5,608 nucleotides of DNA from Candidatus Zixiibacteriota bacterium. GTDB lineage: Bacteria; Zixibacteria; MSB-5A5; JAABVY01. Below the pieces are notes generated by a model. The model saw only the letters and a list, made by a program, of their open reading frames with translations, was not told the origin of the DNA and searched no databases. Below are positions 1-5,577 of the stretch, one piece after another. The DNA lies in the NCBI GenBank assembly GCA_011777135.1, contig JAABVY010000181.1, positions 3,438 to 9,045 of the forward strand. Direction: 5' to 3'. The translations under genes and the position numbers were made by a program. Every line of letters begins with the position of its first letter. Within the stretch, counting starts at the first letter, position 1.

Positions 1-827
1 TGCCACCCGAACAGCGGGTGATCGGGGATCCGCTTGCCGGATATTATGCGGGGGCGGCCGGTATGCGTATGGTTGATATGCTGGGAGGCATCAATCCGTC
101 CTTGCGCAAAGCGATAGTGCTGAGGGCACGTTATATGGATGATTATGCCCGCCAGTCGATCAAAGCCGGATGCACCCAGGTTGTTTTGATGGGTGCCGGG
201 TATGACAGCCGTTACTGGAGAATCGATGAATTCAGGAATGTAAGTATATATGAACTTGACCTCGAGTCTACCCAGCTTGTCAAGAAATCTCTTACACGCA
301 GAAAGCTGGGTTACCTGCCGCGCAATGTGAAGTACATCCCGATCGACTTTTCCAGGCAGTCGATGACCCGGAAATTAAAGGATGCTGGATTCAAGAACCA
401 TAAGAAAACTCTGTTTATCTGGGAAGGTGTTTCGCTCTTTTTGAATCTGGATATCGTGCTTGAAATCCTGGGCCGCTTGAAAGAAATGGGTGACGGCAAT
501 CGTTTGGTATTCGATTTTGTGCCGCCAGAACTTATTGATGATGAAACCAATTATATCGGCAACCGAAAGCTGATCCAGCTCTGCGCCTCGATCAAGGAAC
601 CGCTCACCTTTGGCTGCCATCCGGACAAGATTAGAAAATTTCTGCAGATGCTTGGTTATTCAAATATCGAGATTATGAGCATGCGCGAAGCTCATCAACT
701 CTACCTCGGCTCGGATCAAATCGAAGATTGCTACTATTTTGTCACCGCCGAATGCGGCGGATTTATAAATCATGATAGCAGTCAGAAAAATAATGGCAAT
801 GGAAATAACATGATAATCCAGTCTTAG
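1..827 (+). CDS. SAM-dependent methyltransferase, LCMT/PPM1-like family, 5'-truncated by the window edge
   Basis: Probably transfers a methyl group from S-adenosylmethionine to an unidentified small molecule or protein carboxyl group in the cytoplasm. Numbering from the GTG at 18, the glycine-rich SAM motif I is VVLMGAGYDSR (about 55-65). The acidic ribose-binding motif is YELDLES (78-84), PIDF with Asp110 follows, and FIWEGVSLFL (133-142) is the signature of this family. RARYMDD (36-42) matches the family's substrate-side helix. The frame is open to the left edge, and the residues before the GTG (PPEQR, then VIGDP) fit the conserved 'E.R...DP.A' start of the family. No Shine-Dalgarno precedes the GTG, so the true start lies outside the window. 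The protein ends with an Asn/Gln-rich tail after the last predicted strand (FVTAEC). It is convergent with the dockerin-protein genes and has no evident functional link to them. The family call is firm; the substrate is unknown. Confidence 0.88.
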   Translation, partial: PPEQRVIGDPLAGYYAGAAGMRMVDMLGGINPSLRKAIVLRARYMDDYARQSIKAGCTQVVLMGAGYDSRYWRIDEFRNVSIYELDLESTQLVKKSLTRRKLGYLPRNVKYIPIDFSRQSMTRKLKDAGFKNHKKTLFIWEGVSLFLNLDIVLEILGRLKEMGDGNRLVFDFVPPELIDDETNYIGNRKLIQLCASIKEPLTFGCHPDKIRKFLQMLGYSNIEIMSMREAHQLYLGSDQIEDCYYFVTAECGGFINHDSSQKNNGNGNNMIIQS

Positions 828-870
828 GAAAGGACCAAAGATGTTGAAACATGCACCTAGCTTGATGTAA
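827..870 (+). other. Vestigial gene start: good RBS plus a 9-codon ORF
   Basis: Directly after the methyltransferase stop, GGAAAGGA (827-834) lies 6 nt before an ATG at 841. This looks like a proper operon-style initiation site. The frame reads MLKHAPSLM and stops at TAA 868-870, followed in frame by TAA at 874 and 877. It may be the start of a former downstream gene that was cut or decayed, a translated minigene, or chance. No recognisable protein continues in any frame. Confidence 0.35.
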
Positions 871-924
871 TGGTAATAAGATAACTTTCGCAGCCTTCAT
901 AAAATTCTGTATGTAGAAATTTAT

Positions 925-955
925 ATAGCGGTGCAGGGAAGAGCAACATTATTGG
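925..955 (+). repeat. 31-bp direct repeat, left copy
   Basis: This matches 5578-5608 at 30 of 31 positions, in the same orientation. The single difference is G941 against A5594. The similarity does not extend leftwards. Its rightward limit cannot be judged because the other copy runs into the window edge. The two copies bracket the whole minus-strand paralogous array, about 4.65 kb apart. They could be remnants of a duplicated segment, a genome-wide repeat or a recombination site. Confidence 0.8.
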
Positions 956-959
956 TATC

Positions 960-999
960 AAGCTGCCATTCCATTTTAGCTCAAATGAAACAGCAGCTT
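960..999. repeat. Nested imperfect inverted repeat (hairpin or cruciform)
   Basis: AAGCTGC (960-966) pairs with GCAGCTT (993-999). Inside, CATTT (972-976) pairs with AAATG (983-987), leaving a symmetric 5/5 internal loop and a 6-nt apex. There is no flanking T-run, so a classical intrinsic terminator is not supported. It begins 5 bp after the 31-bp repeat and may belong to the same element. Confidence 0.35.
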
Positions 1000-1047
1000 A
1001 ATACAAACGACTCAATCCCGCAAGGCGAGATCTAATATACAATTGAT

Positions 1048-2640
1048 CTATTGATCTTTGATACATCGCACTGAAAGCCCAGAATGTTTCGGTTCCCAAA
1101 GACGATCAACAGCTGCGCTAACAGCAGATAATCCCCTGTACCACGGGTAGTTGTTAAAATCATATAACGAGGAAGTCCAAAATTCGGCCGCATGAAACAT
1201 ACTTTCGAAGTACTGAATTCGTACACCGCCCGGCAGCGCAGTAAAACCGCTTTCGTTGGTGGCGCCTTCGTTGGGAGTAGTCCAATGCTCCGTGCCGGCT
1301 TCTTTGAGTTTCCCGCCTACACCCCATCCGCGCCAGTTGATATCATCTGCTCCTGCCTGGCTCATGCCAAGATAAATCTCTAATTGCTTCCACTCAGCAT
1401 CACTGGGCACATGCCAGCCCTCTGGAGCCAAACCACGACTGTCATCTACTGCATACCAATTATACAATCTCCCGTAAACGTCACTATTACCTTCATAGTT
1501 ACCGTAATTGCAATATGCCCCGGACGTAGAAGCAAACCAATCATACCAATCGGTCACATTGGGAATAGCATCCCCATTGCGATAGTGGGTGACTTTCAGA
1601 TTCTCCTTCATCCAGCACTGGTCACCAATTACAACTGTCTCATAAACATTTCCATCATAATCAATCACCGTAGGCGGGCAGTCAACACAGCAACCCGAAT
1701 TAGGAGCGGGCCCGCCAATAAAGACATGATTGACAATAAACACAGCATCGCTGACATTTAAAGCACCATCGCTATTGGCATCGCCACAAATATAGTCTTC
1801 TCGATTGGAATATTTAGTGATATCCCTTACACAGCGTAGCGATAACCCATGTCCATCATTGGGATGGGTGCGACGGATTTGGGCGGAGTTGTAGCTCAAG
1901 AGTCGTTCCCAGGCAATATTACGTACTGCCTCAGTGGTTGTCCAAAAGCGGGCAGTCTCACCTAAACCGAAGAATGAAGCATAGCGCCAGCCGGCGGCCA
2001 GAGCAGTAAAACCGCTCTCATTTGTTGCGCCAGTATTTGGACTGTTCCAAGATAATGTTTCAGATTCTTTTAGTTTGCCGCCTTCATCAGTACCGCGCCA
2101 TCCTTCAGCATCAGCATCGGTCGGGCTCATGCCAAGATACATCTCAAGCTGTTTCCACTCTTCATCTGTCGGTACGTGCCAGCCTACCGGTGCTATTCCT
2201 CTGGCGTCAACTACGGCATGCCAGTTATAGAGCCTACCAATATAGGAAACCCAAAATTCATCATTAAGATAATTGCAGTAAGCGCCTGTCGTAAGGTATG
2301 GCCATTCAGCATCATCGGTTACATTGGGTATAGGGTCTCCATTACGATAATGTGTTACTTTAAGATTTTCCTTCATCCAGCACTGGTTGCCAATCAGAAC
2401 TGTCTCGTAAACATTCCCATCATAGTCAGTCACTGTTGGCGGGCAAACGTCACAGCAGTAAGGGACTGGAGCTGGCCCCCCTATAAAAACATGATTGACT
2501 ATATAAACGGCGTCGCTGACATTCAGCGTGCCGTCACTGTTGGCATCACCACAAATATAGGCTGAACTTGAACCAGTGAAGACCACGCCATTGAATGCAA
2601 TGATGGAAATCAGGGCAAATAAATAGAATTTCTTTCTCAT
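1048..2640 (-). CDS. Secreted two-module protein: (dockerin-like repeat + Fibrobacter succinogenes major paralogous domain) x 2
   Basis: A predicted exported protein of 530 aa. The signal peptide covers about residues 1-27: MRKK, a hydrophobic core (F5-V20), then SSA before Tyr28. The first dockerin-like repeat (30-58) is a single calcium-loop F-hand with D32, N34, D36, N40 and D43, ending GGPAP. A Cys cluster follows (C62, C63, C66). The first TIGR02145-type domain runs about 71-273, with the hallmarks DYDGNVYETV, QCWMKENL, GRLYNW, GWHVPT, GATNESGF and RCVRD. The set repeats from C285 (dockerin-like) and about 325-528 (domain, ending RCIKD). There is no lipobox, sortase signal or membrane anchor, so it is probably secreted or held non-covalently. 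The ATG is preceded by AAGGAG at 8 nt, which supports this start. The next gene upstream on this strand ends 148 bp away. Closest relative in the window is the 520-aa paralogue. The molecular function of the domain is unknown; a lectin-like binding role is inference. Confidence 0.9.
   Translation of the reverse strand: MRKKFYLFALISIIAFNGVVFTGSSSAYICGDANSDGTLNVSDAVYIVNHVFIGGPAPVPYCCDVCPPTVTDYDGNVYETVLIGNQCWMKENLKVTHYRNGDPIPNVTDDAEWPYLTTGAYCNYLNDEFWVSYIGRLYNWHAVVDARGIAPVGWHVPTDEEWKQLEMYLGMSPTDADAEGWRGTDEGGKLKESETLSWNSPNTGATNESGFTALAAGWRYASFFGLGETARFWTTTEAVRNIAWERLLSYNSAQIRRTHPNDGHGLSLRCVRDITKYSNREDYICGDANSDGALNVSDAVFIVNHVFIGGPAPNSGCCVDCPPTVIDYDGNVYETVVIGDQCWMKENLKVTHYRNGDAIPNVTDWYDWFASTSGAYCNYGNYEGNSDVYGRLYNWYAVDDSRGLAPEGWHVPSDAEWKQLEIYLGMSQAGADDINWRGWGVGGKLKEAGTEHWTTPNEGATNESGFTALPGGVRIQYFESMFHAAEFWTSSLYDFNNYPWYRGLSAVSAAVDRLWEPKHSGLSVRCIKDQ
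1051..2553 (-). repeat. Tandem duplication of a ~740-bp module inside the 530-aa gene
   Basis: Two coding units follow each other: 2553-1822 (residues 30-273) and 1788-1051 (residues 285-530). A short spacer encodes about 11 residues. Each unit encodes CGDANSDG...NVSDAV...GGPAP followed by the paralogous domain. Both are clearly homologous but diverged. Module 1 resembles module 1 of the 520-aa gene more than it resembles its own module 2, so the internal duplication is older than the gene duplication. Confidence 0.8.
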
Positions 2641-2788
2641 AAGCTTGACTCCTTAAGATAATATAACAAATTTTTCAACCCATGATATTGCAGGCGCGGA
2701 AGTTGTCTGTCGCGTTTCCATGTTCAATCGCAATATCAAGTACATAATTCTGATATCGCAAAACCACTCCTTTTGTCAAAAGCGATAG
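2641..2788 (-). promoter_or_regulatory. Leader of the 530-aa gene, diverged homologue of the other two leaders
   Basis: It holds the AAGGAG ribosome-binding site (2649-2654), 8 nt from the ATG. The distal part aligns without gaps to the 520-aa gene's promoter region over about 32 bp. The positions matching its -10 and -35 are here TGTACT (2739-2744) and GTGGTT (2762-2767), both poor hexamers. A separate perfect TTGACA lies at 2774-2779, just after the preceding stop codon, but the best -10 at suitable spacing is only TATCAG (2750-2755, 18-bp spacer). An own promoter is therefore uncertain, and readthrough from the 520-aa gene is plausible because no terminator is seen between the two. Confidence 0.5.
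2683..2738. repeat. 9-bp perfect inverted repeat in the 530-aa gene leader
   Basis: TGATATTGC (2683-2691) and GCAATATCA (2730-2738) are exact reverse complements separated by 38 bp. They lie just downstream of the degenerate -10 position, within the expected 5' leader. This could be an operator pair or a long-loop RNA stem; chance is also possible. It is not conserved in the two sister leaders. Confidence 0.35.
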
Positions 2789-4351
2789 TCAATCCTTTAT
2801 ACATCGAACAGAATAACCGTATCTGCTCGGGGAAAGAAAATTGCCGATGGTCGCGTCATCAAAACTCAGACTCCGCATCCATACTCCGGCAGTAGGGTAG
2901 AGTGTCGAAGACCAAAAGTAAGCACCTGTTCCCATATAGTCCCAAGCCCCACTAAAAGTGCGCCAACCGCCGGGCAGTGCAGTATAACGACTTTCATTAG
3001 TAGCGCCTGCGTTGGGTGGATCCCAATGCTCAGTCCCAGCCTCTTTCATCTTCCCCCCGGCAATTTCCTCACCTCCAAGATATTCCACTAATATTTGCCA
3101 TTCTGCATTGCTGGGTACATGCCAGCCCTCCGGCGCTATATGGCGGTAATCATCAACGGCATACCAGTTATACAATCTACCATATACAGCAACATAGCCT
3201 TCATCGTTATAATAATTGCAATAGGCTCCTGTAGAAAGAGCCTCCCACGCGCCATAGTCAGTCACATTGGGAATTTGGTCACCATTCTGATAATGGGTTA
3301 CCTTTAAATTTTCTGCCATCCAGCACTGGTCACCAATAAGAATTGTATAATATACATTACCATCATAATCGGTCACTGTCGGCGGGCAATCAGGGCAGCA
3401 GCCCGGATCGGGCGCGTCACCGCCAATAAAAACATGATTAATAATAAAAACAGCATCGCTAACATTCAGCATACCGTCACCATTTGCATCACCGCAAACA
3501 TAGGCAGCTTCAGTCGAATTTTTGGTCAAGTCCCTGACACAACGAATCGACAATCCATGATCATTATTGGGATGAGTGCGACGGATTTGTGCGGAGTTGT
3601 AGCTCAAGAGTCGTTCCCATGCAGTATTAGGTACTCCCACAGTGGTTGTCCATAGTCGAGCAGTCTCGCCCACACCGAAGAACGAAGCATAGCGCGAGCC
3701 AGCTCCCCTGGCAGCAAAACCGCTTTCATTGGTCGCACCCGTGTTGGGACTTTCCCAATATGTATAGCCGGTTTCTTTTAACTTCCCGCCTTCATCGGTA
3801 CCTCGCCAATTTTCAGCATCAGCATCGGTCGAGCTCATACCAAGATACATTTCCAACTGCTTATATTCTTCATCAGATGGTACATGCCAGCCTATCGGTG
3901 CAATATTACGGCTGTCGACCGCAGCAAACCAGTTATATAGCCTACCATAAACGGCTACGTGGCCTTCGTCGTTATTGTAGTTACAGTAAGCTCCGGTAGT
4001 TAAATCCAGCCATTCAGTGCCATTGGTTACATTGGGTATAGGGTCTCCATTACGGTAATGTGTCACTCTTAGATTCTCCGCCATCCAGCACTGATCGCCA
4101 ATACGAACTGTCTCGTAGACATTGCCATCGTAATCGGTCATTGTCAATCCGCAGACAAAATCACAACAGTTAGGATCTGGAGCTGGACCGCCGATAAAAA
4201 CATGATTAACAATGAAGACGGCATCGCTAACATTCAGCGTGCCGTCACCGTTGGCATCACCACAAACATAGGCTGAACTTGAATCAATGAAGACCAAGCC
4301 ATTGAATGCAATGATGGAAATCAGGGCAAATAAGTAGAACTTCTTGCTCAT
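2789..4351 (-). CDS. Secreted two-module protein: (dockerin-like repeat + Fibrobacter succinogenes major paralogous domain) x 2
   Basis: A 520-aa paralogue of the downstream 530-aa protein. The signal peptide covers about 1-27 (MSKK, hydrophobic core, SSA before Tyr28) and is nearly identical to that of the 530-aa protein. The first dockerin-like repeat starts at C30 (CGDANGDGTLNVSDAV, then GGPAP). A Cys cluster (C62, C63, C67) follows, then the first paralogous domain to about 274 (RCVRD). The second dockerin-like repeat starts at C286 (with GGDAP instead of GGPAP), and its domain ends in RCIKD. In the second domain the segment between YLG and GGKMKE is only 5 residues (GEEIA), where the sister modules have 16 (MSxxxAD...WRGT). 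The start is supported by AAGGGGG (4359-4365), 7 nt before the ATG, and by the conserved leader and promoter. It is probably exported; binding or adhesion is the best guess, and no catalytic motif is visible. Confidence 0.9.
   Translation of the reverse strand: MSKKFYLFALISIIAFNGLVFIDSSSAYVCGDANGDGTLNVSDAVFIVNHVFIGGPAPDPNCCDFVCGLTMTDYDGNVYETVRIGDQCWMAENLRVTHYRNGDPIPNVTNGTEWLDLTTGAYCNYNNDEGHVAVYGRLYNWFAAVDSRNIAPIGWHVPSDEEYKQLEMYLGMSSTDADAENWRGTDEGGKLKETGYTYWESPNTGATNESGFAARGAGSRYASFFGVGETARLWTTTVGVPNTAWERLLSYNSAQIRRTHPNNDHGLSIRCVRDLTKNSTEAAYVCGDANGDGMLNVSDAVFIINHVFIGGDAPDPGCCPDCPPTVTDYDGNVYYTILIGDQCWMAENLKVTHYQNGDQIPNVTDYGAWEALSTGAYCNYYNDEGYVAVYGRLYNWYAVDDYRHIAPEGWHVPSNAEWQILVEYLGGEEIAGGKMKEAGTEHWDPPNAGATNESRYTALPGGWRTFSGAWDYMGTGAYFWSSTLYPTAGVWMRSLSFDDATIGNFLSPSRYGYSVRCIKD
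2792..4264 (-). repeat. Tandem duplication of a ~720-bp module inside the 520-aa gene
   Basis: The units are 4264-3530 (residues 30-274) and 3496-2792 (residues 286-520). Module 1 shares long nucleotide identity with module 1 of the 530-aa gene. One example is the run encoding WERLLSYNSAQIRRTHPN, which includes a 28-bp exact match around 3592-3619. Module 2 carries the short-loop variant described for the gene. Confidence 0.8.
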
Positions 4352-4475
4352 GAGGCTTCCCCCTTATGGTATTAAATTTTTACAAAATTGCGAAATCCGA
4401 AGCTGTCAGCCCGGTTGGTGAGTGGTCGCTTAGCTTAAATATATAATCTGGACATCCCAAAATCAACAGTTTTTC
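4352..4475 (-). promoter_or_regulatory. Promoter and leader of the 520-aa gene, duplicated upstream of the 274-aa gene
   Basis: The sigma70-like promoter is -35 TTGATT (4461-4466), a 17-bp spacer and -10 TATATT (4438-4443), which predicts a transcript start near 4431 and a leader of about 80 nt. The ribosome-binding site AAGGGGG is at 4359-4365. The whole segment aligns with 5345-5473 with few mismatches and small gaps, and both hexamers and the spacer length are conserved. The homology stops abruptly after the CAGTTTTTC end. The conservation supports function, though recent duplication alone could explain it. Confidence 0.6.
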
Positions 4476-4519
4476 TCAAATATAATTGACATCTCTATTA
4501 AGATTTTCCATGGCAGCCA
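4476..4519. other. Short gap between the 274-aa gene stop and the duplicated leader
   Basis: These 44 bp hold no T-tailed hairpin for the 274-aa gene, so transcription may run on into the 520-aa gene despite that gene's own promoter. Confidence 0.5.
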
Positions 4520-5344
4520 TCAATCCTTGACACAACGGATGGAGAATCCGCAAGGTCTATAAATATTATTGCGGCCAATCTGCGAACTCACAAAACTAAG
4601 GCCACGATACCAAGAGTATATGCCAGCCTCTGTGGATGACCAAAATAGCGCTTCTTCACCAAAACTAGCGAAGCTACCATTGCTATAGCGATACCCCCCC
4701 GGAAGCGCAGTAAAACCGCTTTCGTTTGTGGCTCCTGTGTTTGGGCTATTCCAATGTGCTGTGCCAGCTTCTTTCAGCTTGCCTCCTTCAGTTGTACCAC
4801 GCAAGCCAGTATTATCTGCCTCCGCTTGGCTCATACCAAGATGCATCTCCAACTGCTTCCATTCAGCATCTGTTGGTATATGCCAGCCTTCCGGAGCTAA
4901 ATTGCGACTGTCAGAAACTGCATACCAATTATATAGTCGTCCATAAACGGCCACATTGCCTTCATTGTTGTTATAGTTGCAAAAAGCTCCCGTTGAAAGA
5001 CCATACCATGTACTACCGTCAGTTACATGTTGAATGGGGTCCCCATTCCGGTAGTGTGTAACCTTCAGATTCCCCATCATCCAGCACTGATCACCAAGGA
5101 GAACCGTCTGATAGACATTGCCATCGTAGTCAGTCACTGTCGGCGGACAGCCAGCACAGCAATTGGGATTAGGGGCGGGTCCGCCTATGAAAACATGATT
5201 GATAATGAAAACGGCATCGCTGACATTTAGTGCGCCATCTTCATTGACATCGCCACAGACGTGGTCAGCATTTGAATCATTCGTATGCAGACTGATAAAT
5301 GCAAAAATGACAATTAGGGCAAGCAGATGAAGCTTCTTACTCAT
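4520..5344 (-). CDS. Secreted single-module protein: dockerin-like repeat + Fibrobacter succinogenes major paralogous domain
   Basis: A 274-aa one-module paralogue. The signal peptide covers about 1-26 (MSKK, hydrophobic L5-L19, SNA before Asp27). The dockerin-like repeat begins at C30 (CGDVNEDGALNVSDAV, then GGPAP). A Cys cluster (C62, C63, C66) leads into the paralogous domain, about 71-274. Its hallmarks are DYDGNVYQTV, QCWMMGNL, GRLYNWYAV, GWHIPTDAEW, LRGTTEGGKLKEAG, LPGGYR, LFWSSTE and a C-terminal SIRCVKD. It is the closest of the five modules to the family consensus. The ATG at 5344 is chosen because AAGGGGG sits 7 nt upstream and MSKK matches the paralogue. The frame stays open upstream to a TTG at 5464, but that lies inside the -35 hexamer and the extension reads through a leader conserved as non-coding DNA. 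Probably exported; function unknown. Confidence 0.9.
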   Translation of the reverse strand: MSKKLHLLALIVIFAFISLHTNDSNADHVCGDVNEDGALNVSDAVFIINHVFIGGPAPNPNCCAGCPPTVTDYDGNVYQTVLLGDQCWMMGNLKVTHYRNGDPIQHVTDGSTWYGLSTGAFCNYNNNEGNVAVYGRLYNWYAVSDSRNLAPEGWHIPTDAEWKQLEMHLGMSQAEADNTGLRGTTEGGKLKEAGTAHWNSPNTGATNESGFTALPGGYRYSNGSFASFGEEALFWSSTEAGIYSWYRGLSFVSSQIGRNNIYRPCGFSIRCVKD

Positions 5345-5473
5345 GAGGCTTCCCCCTTTATAGTATAATATTTTTTTAGTCGAAATTGCGAAATCTGAAG
5401 TTGTCAGCCCGTTTGGTGAGTGGTCGCTAAGCTTAAATATATAGTTTTGGCATCCCAAAATCAACAGTTTTTC
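5345..5473 (-). promoter_or_regulatory. Promoter and leader of the 274-aa gene
   Basis: The -35 is TTGATT (5459-5464), with a 17-bp spacer and -10 TATATT (5436-5441). The ribosome-binding site AAGGGGG is at 5352-5358, 7 nt from the ATG. Nearly the same 125-bp block precedes the 520-aa gene, including both hexamers. The predicted untranslated leader is about 85 nt. No known riboswitch fold is recognised. Confidence 0.6.
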
Positions 5474-5548
5474 GAAGAATGAGCCGGAAACGTTATTTAG
5501 TCAGGATGTCGTTCAGGGGCACTCAAAGTTACAAAAGGAGAGTGAAAA

Positions 5549-5567
5549 CGGCAATACCTTATTGCCG
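5549..5567 (-). terminator. Possible intrinsic terminator of a minus-strand gene beyond the right edge
   Basis: CGGCAATA (5549-5556) and TATTGCCG (5560-5567) form a perfect 8-bp stem with a 3-nt loop. Read on the minus strand the stem is followed by TTTTCACT, a short T-tract; read on the plus strand there is none. It would end transcripts entering from the right and isolate the 274-aa gene's promoter. The stem is short and the T-run weak, so an operator palindrome is an alternative. Confidence 0.4.
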
Positions 5568-5577
5568 CATAAACAAA

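Larger units (their letters stand above)
828..1047. other. Intergenic region between convergent genes
   Basis: About 220 bp separate the methyltransferase stop from the stop codon of the 530-aa minus-strand gene. It contains the vestigial 9-codon ORF, one copy of the 31-bp repeat and a nested inverted repeat, each listed separately. No convincing intrinsic terminator with a T-tract is seen for either convergent gene. No RNA gene is recognised. Confidence 0.6.

Noticed and set aside
18..20. GTG at 18 as the true start of the methyltransferase
   Set aside because: No ribosome-binding site precedes it and the upstream in-frame residues match the conserved family N-terminal region, so the gene starts outside the window.
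28..57. Lipobox for the three exported proteins (Cys30 after the signal peptide)
   Set aside because: The residues before Cys30 (AYI, AYV or DHV) do not fit the L-[AS]-[GA]-C lipobox; Cys30 is better explained as the first residue of the dockerin-like repeat.
1192..5230. Plus-strand open frames of 60-130 codons across the paralogous genes, and minus-strand frames within the methyltransferase
   Set aside because: They lie fully inside well-supported genes on the other strand, lack credible ribosome-binding sites and show repeats only because the real genes repeat.
5345..5464. N-terminal 40-residue extension of the 274-aa protein from an upstream TTG
   Set aside because: The TTG lies in the -35 hexamer, the extension crosses the promoter and leader shared with the 520-aa gene, and the signal peptide with a good ribosome-binding site begins at the ATG at 5344.
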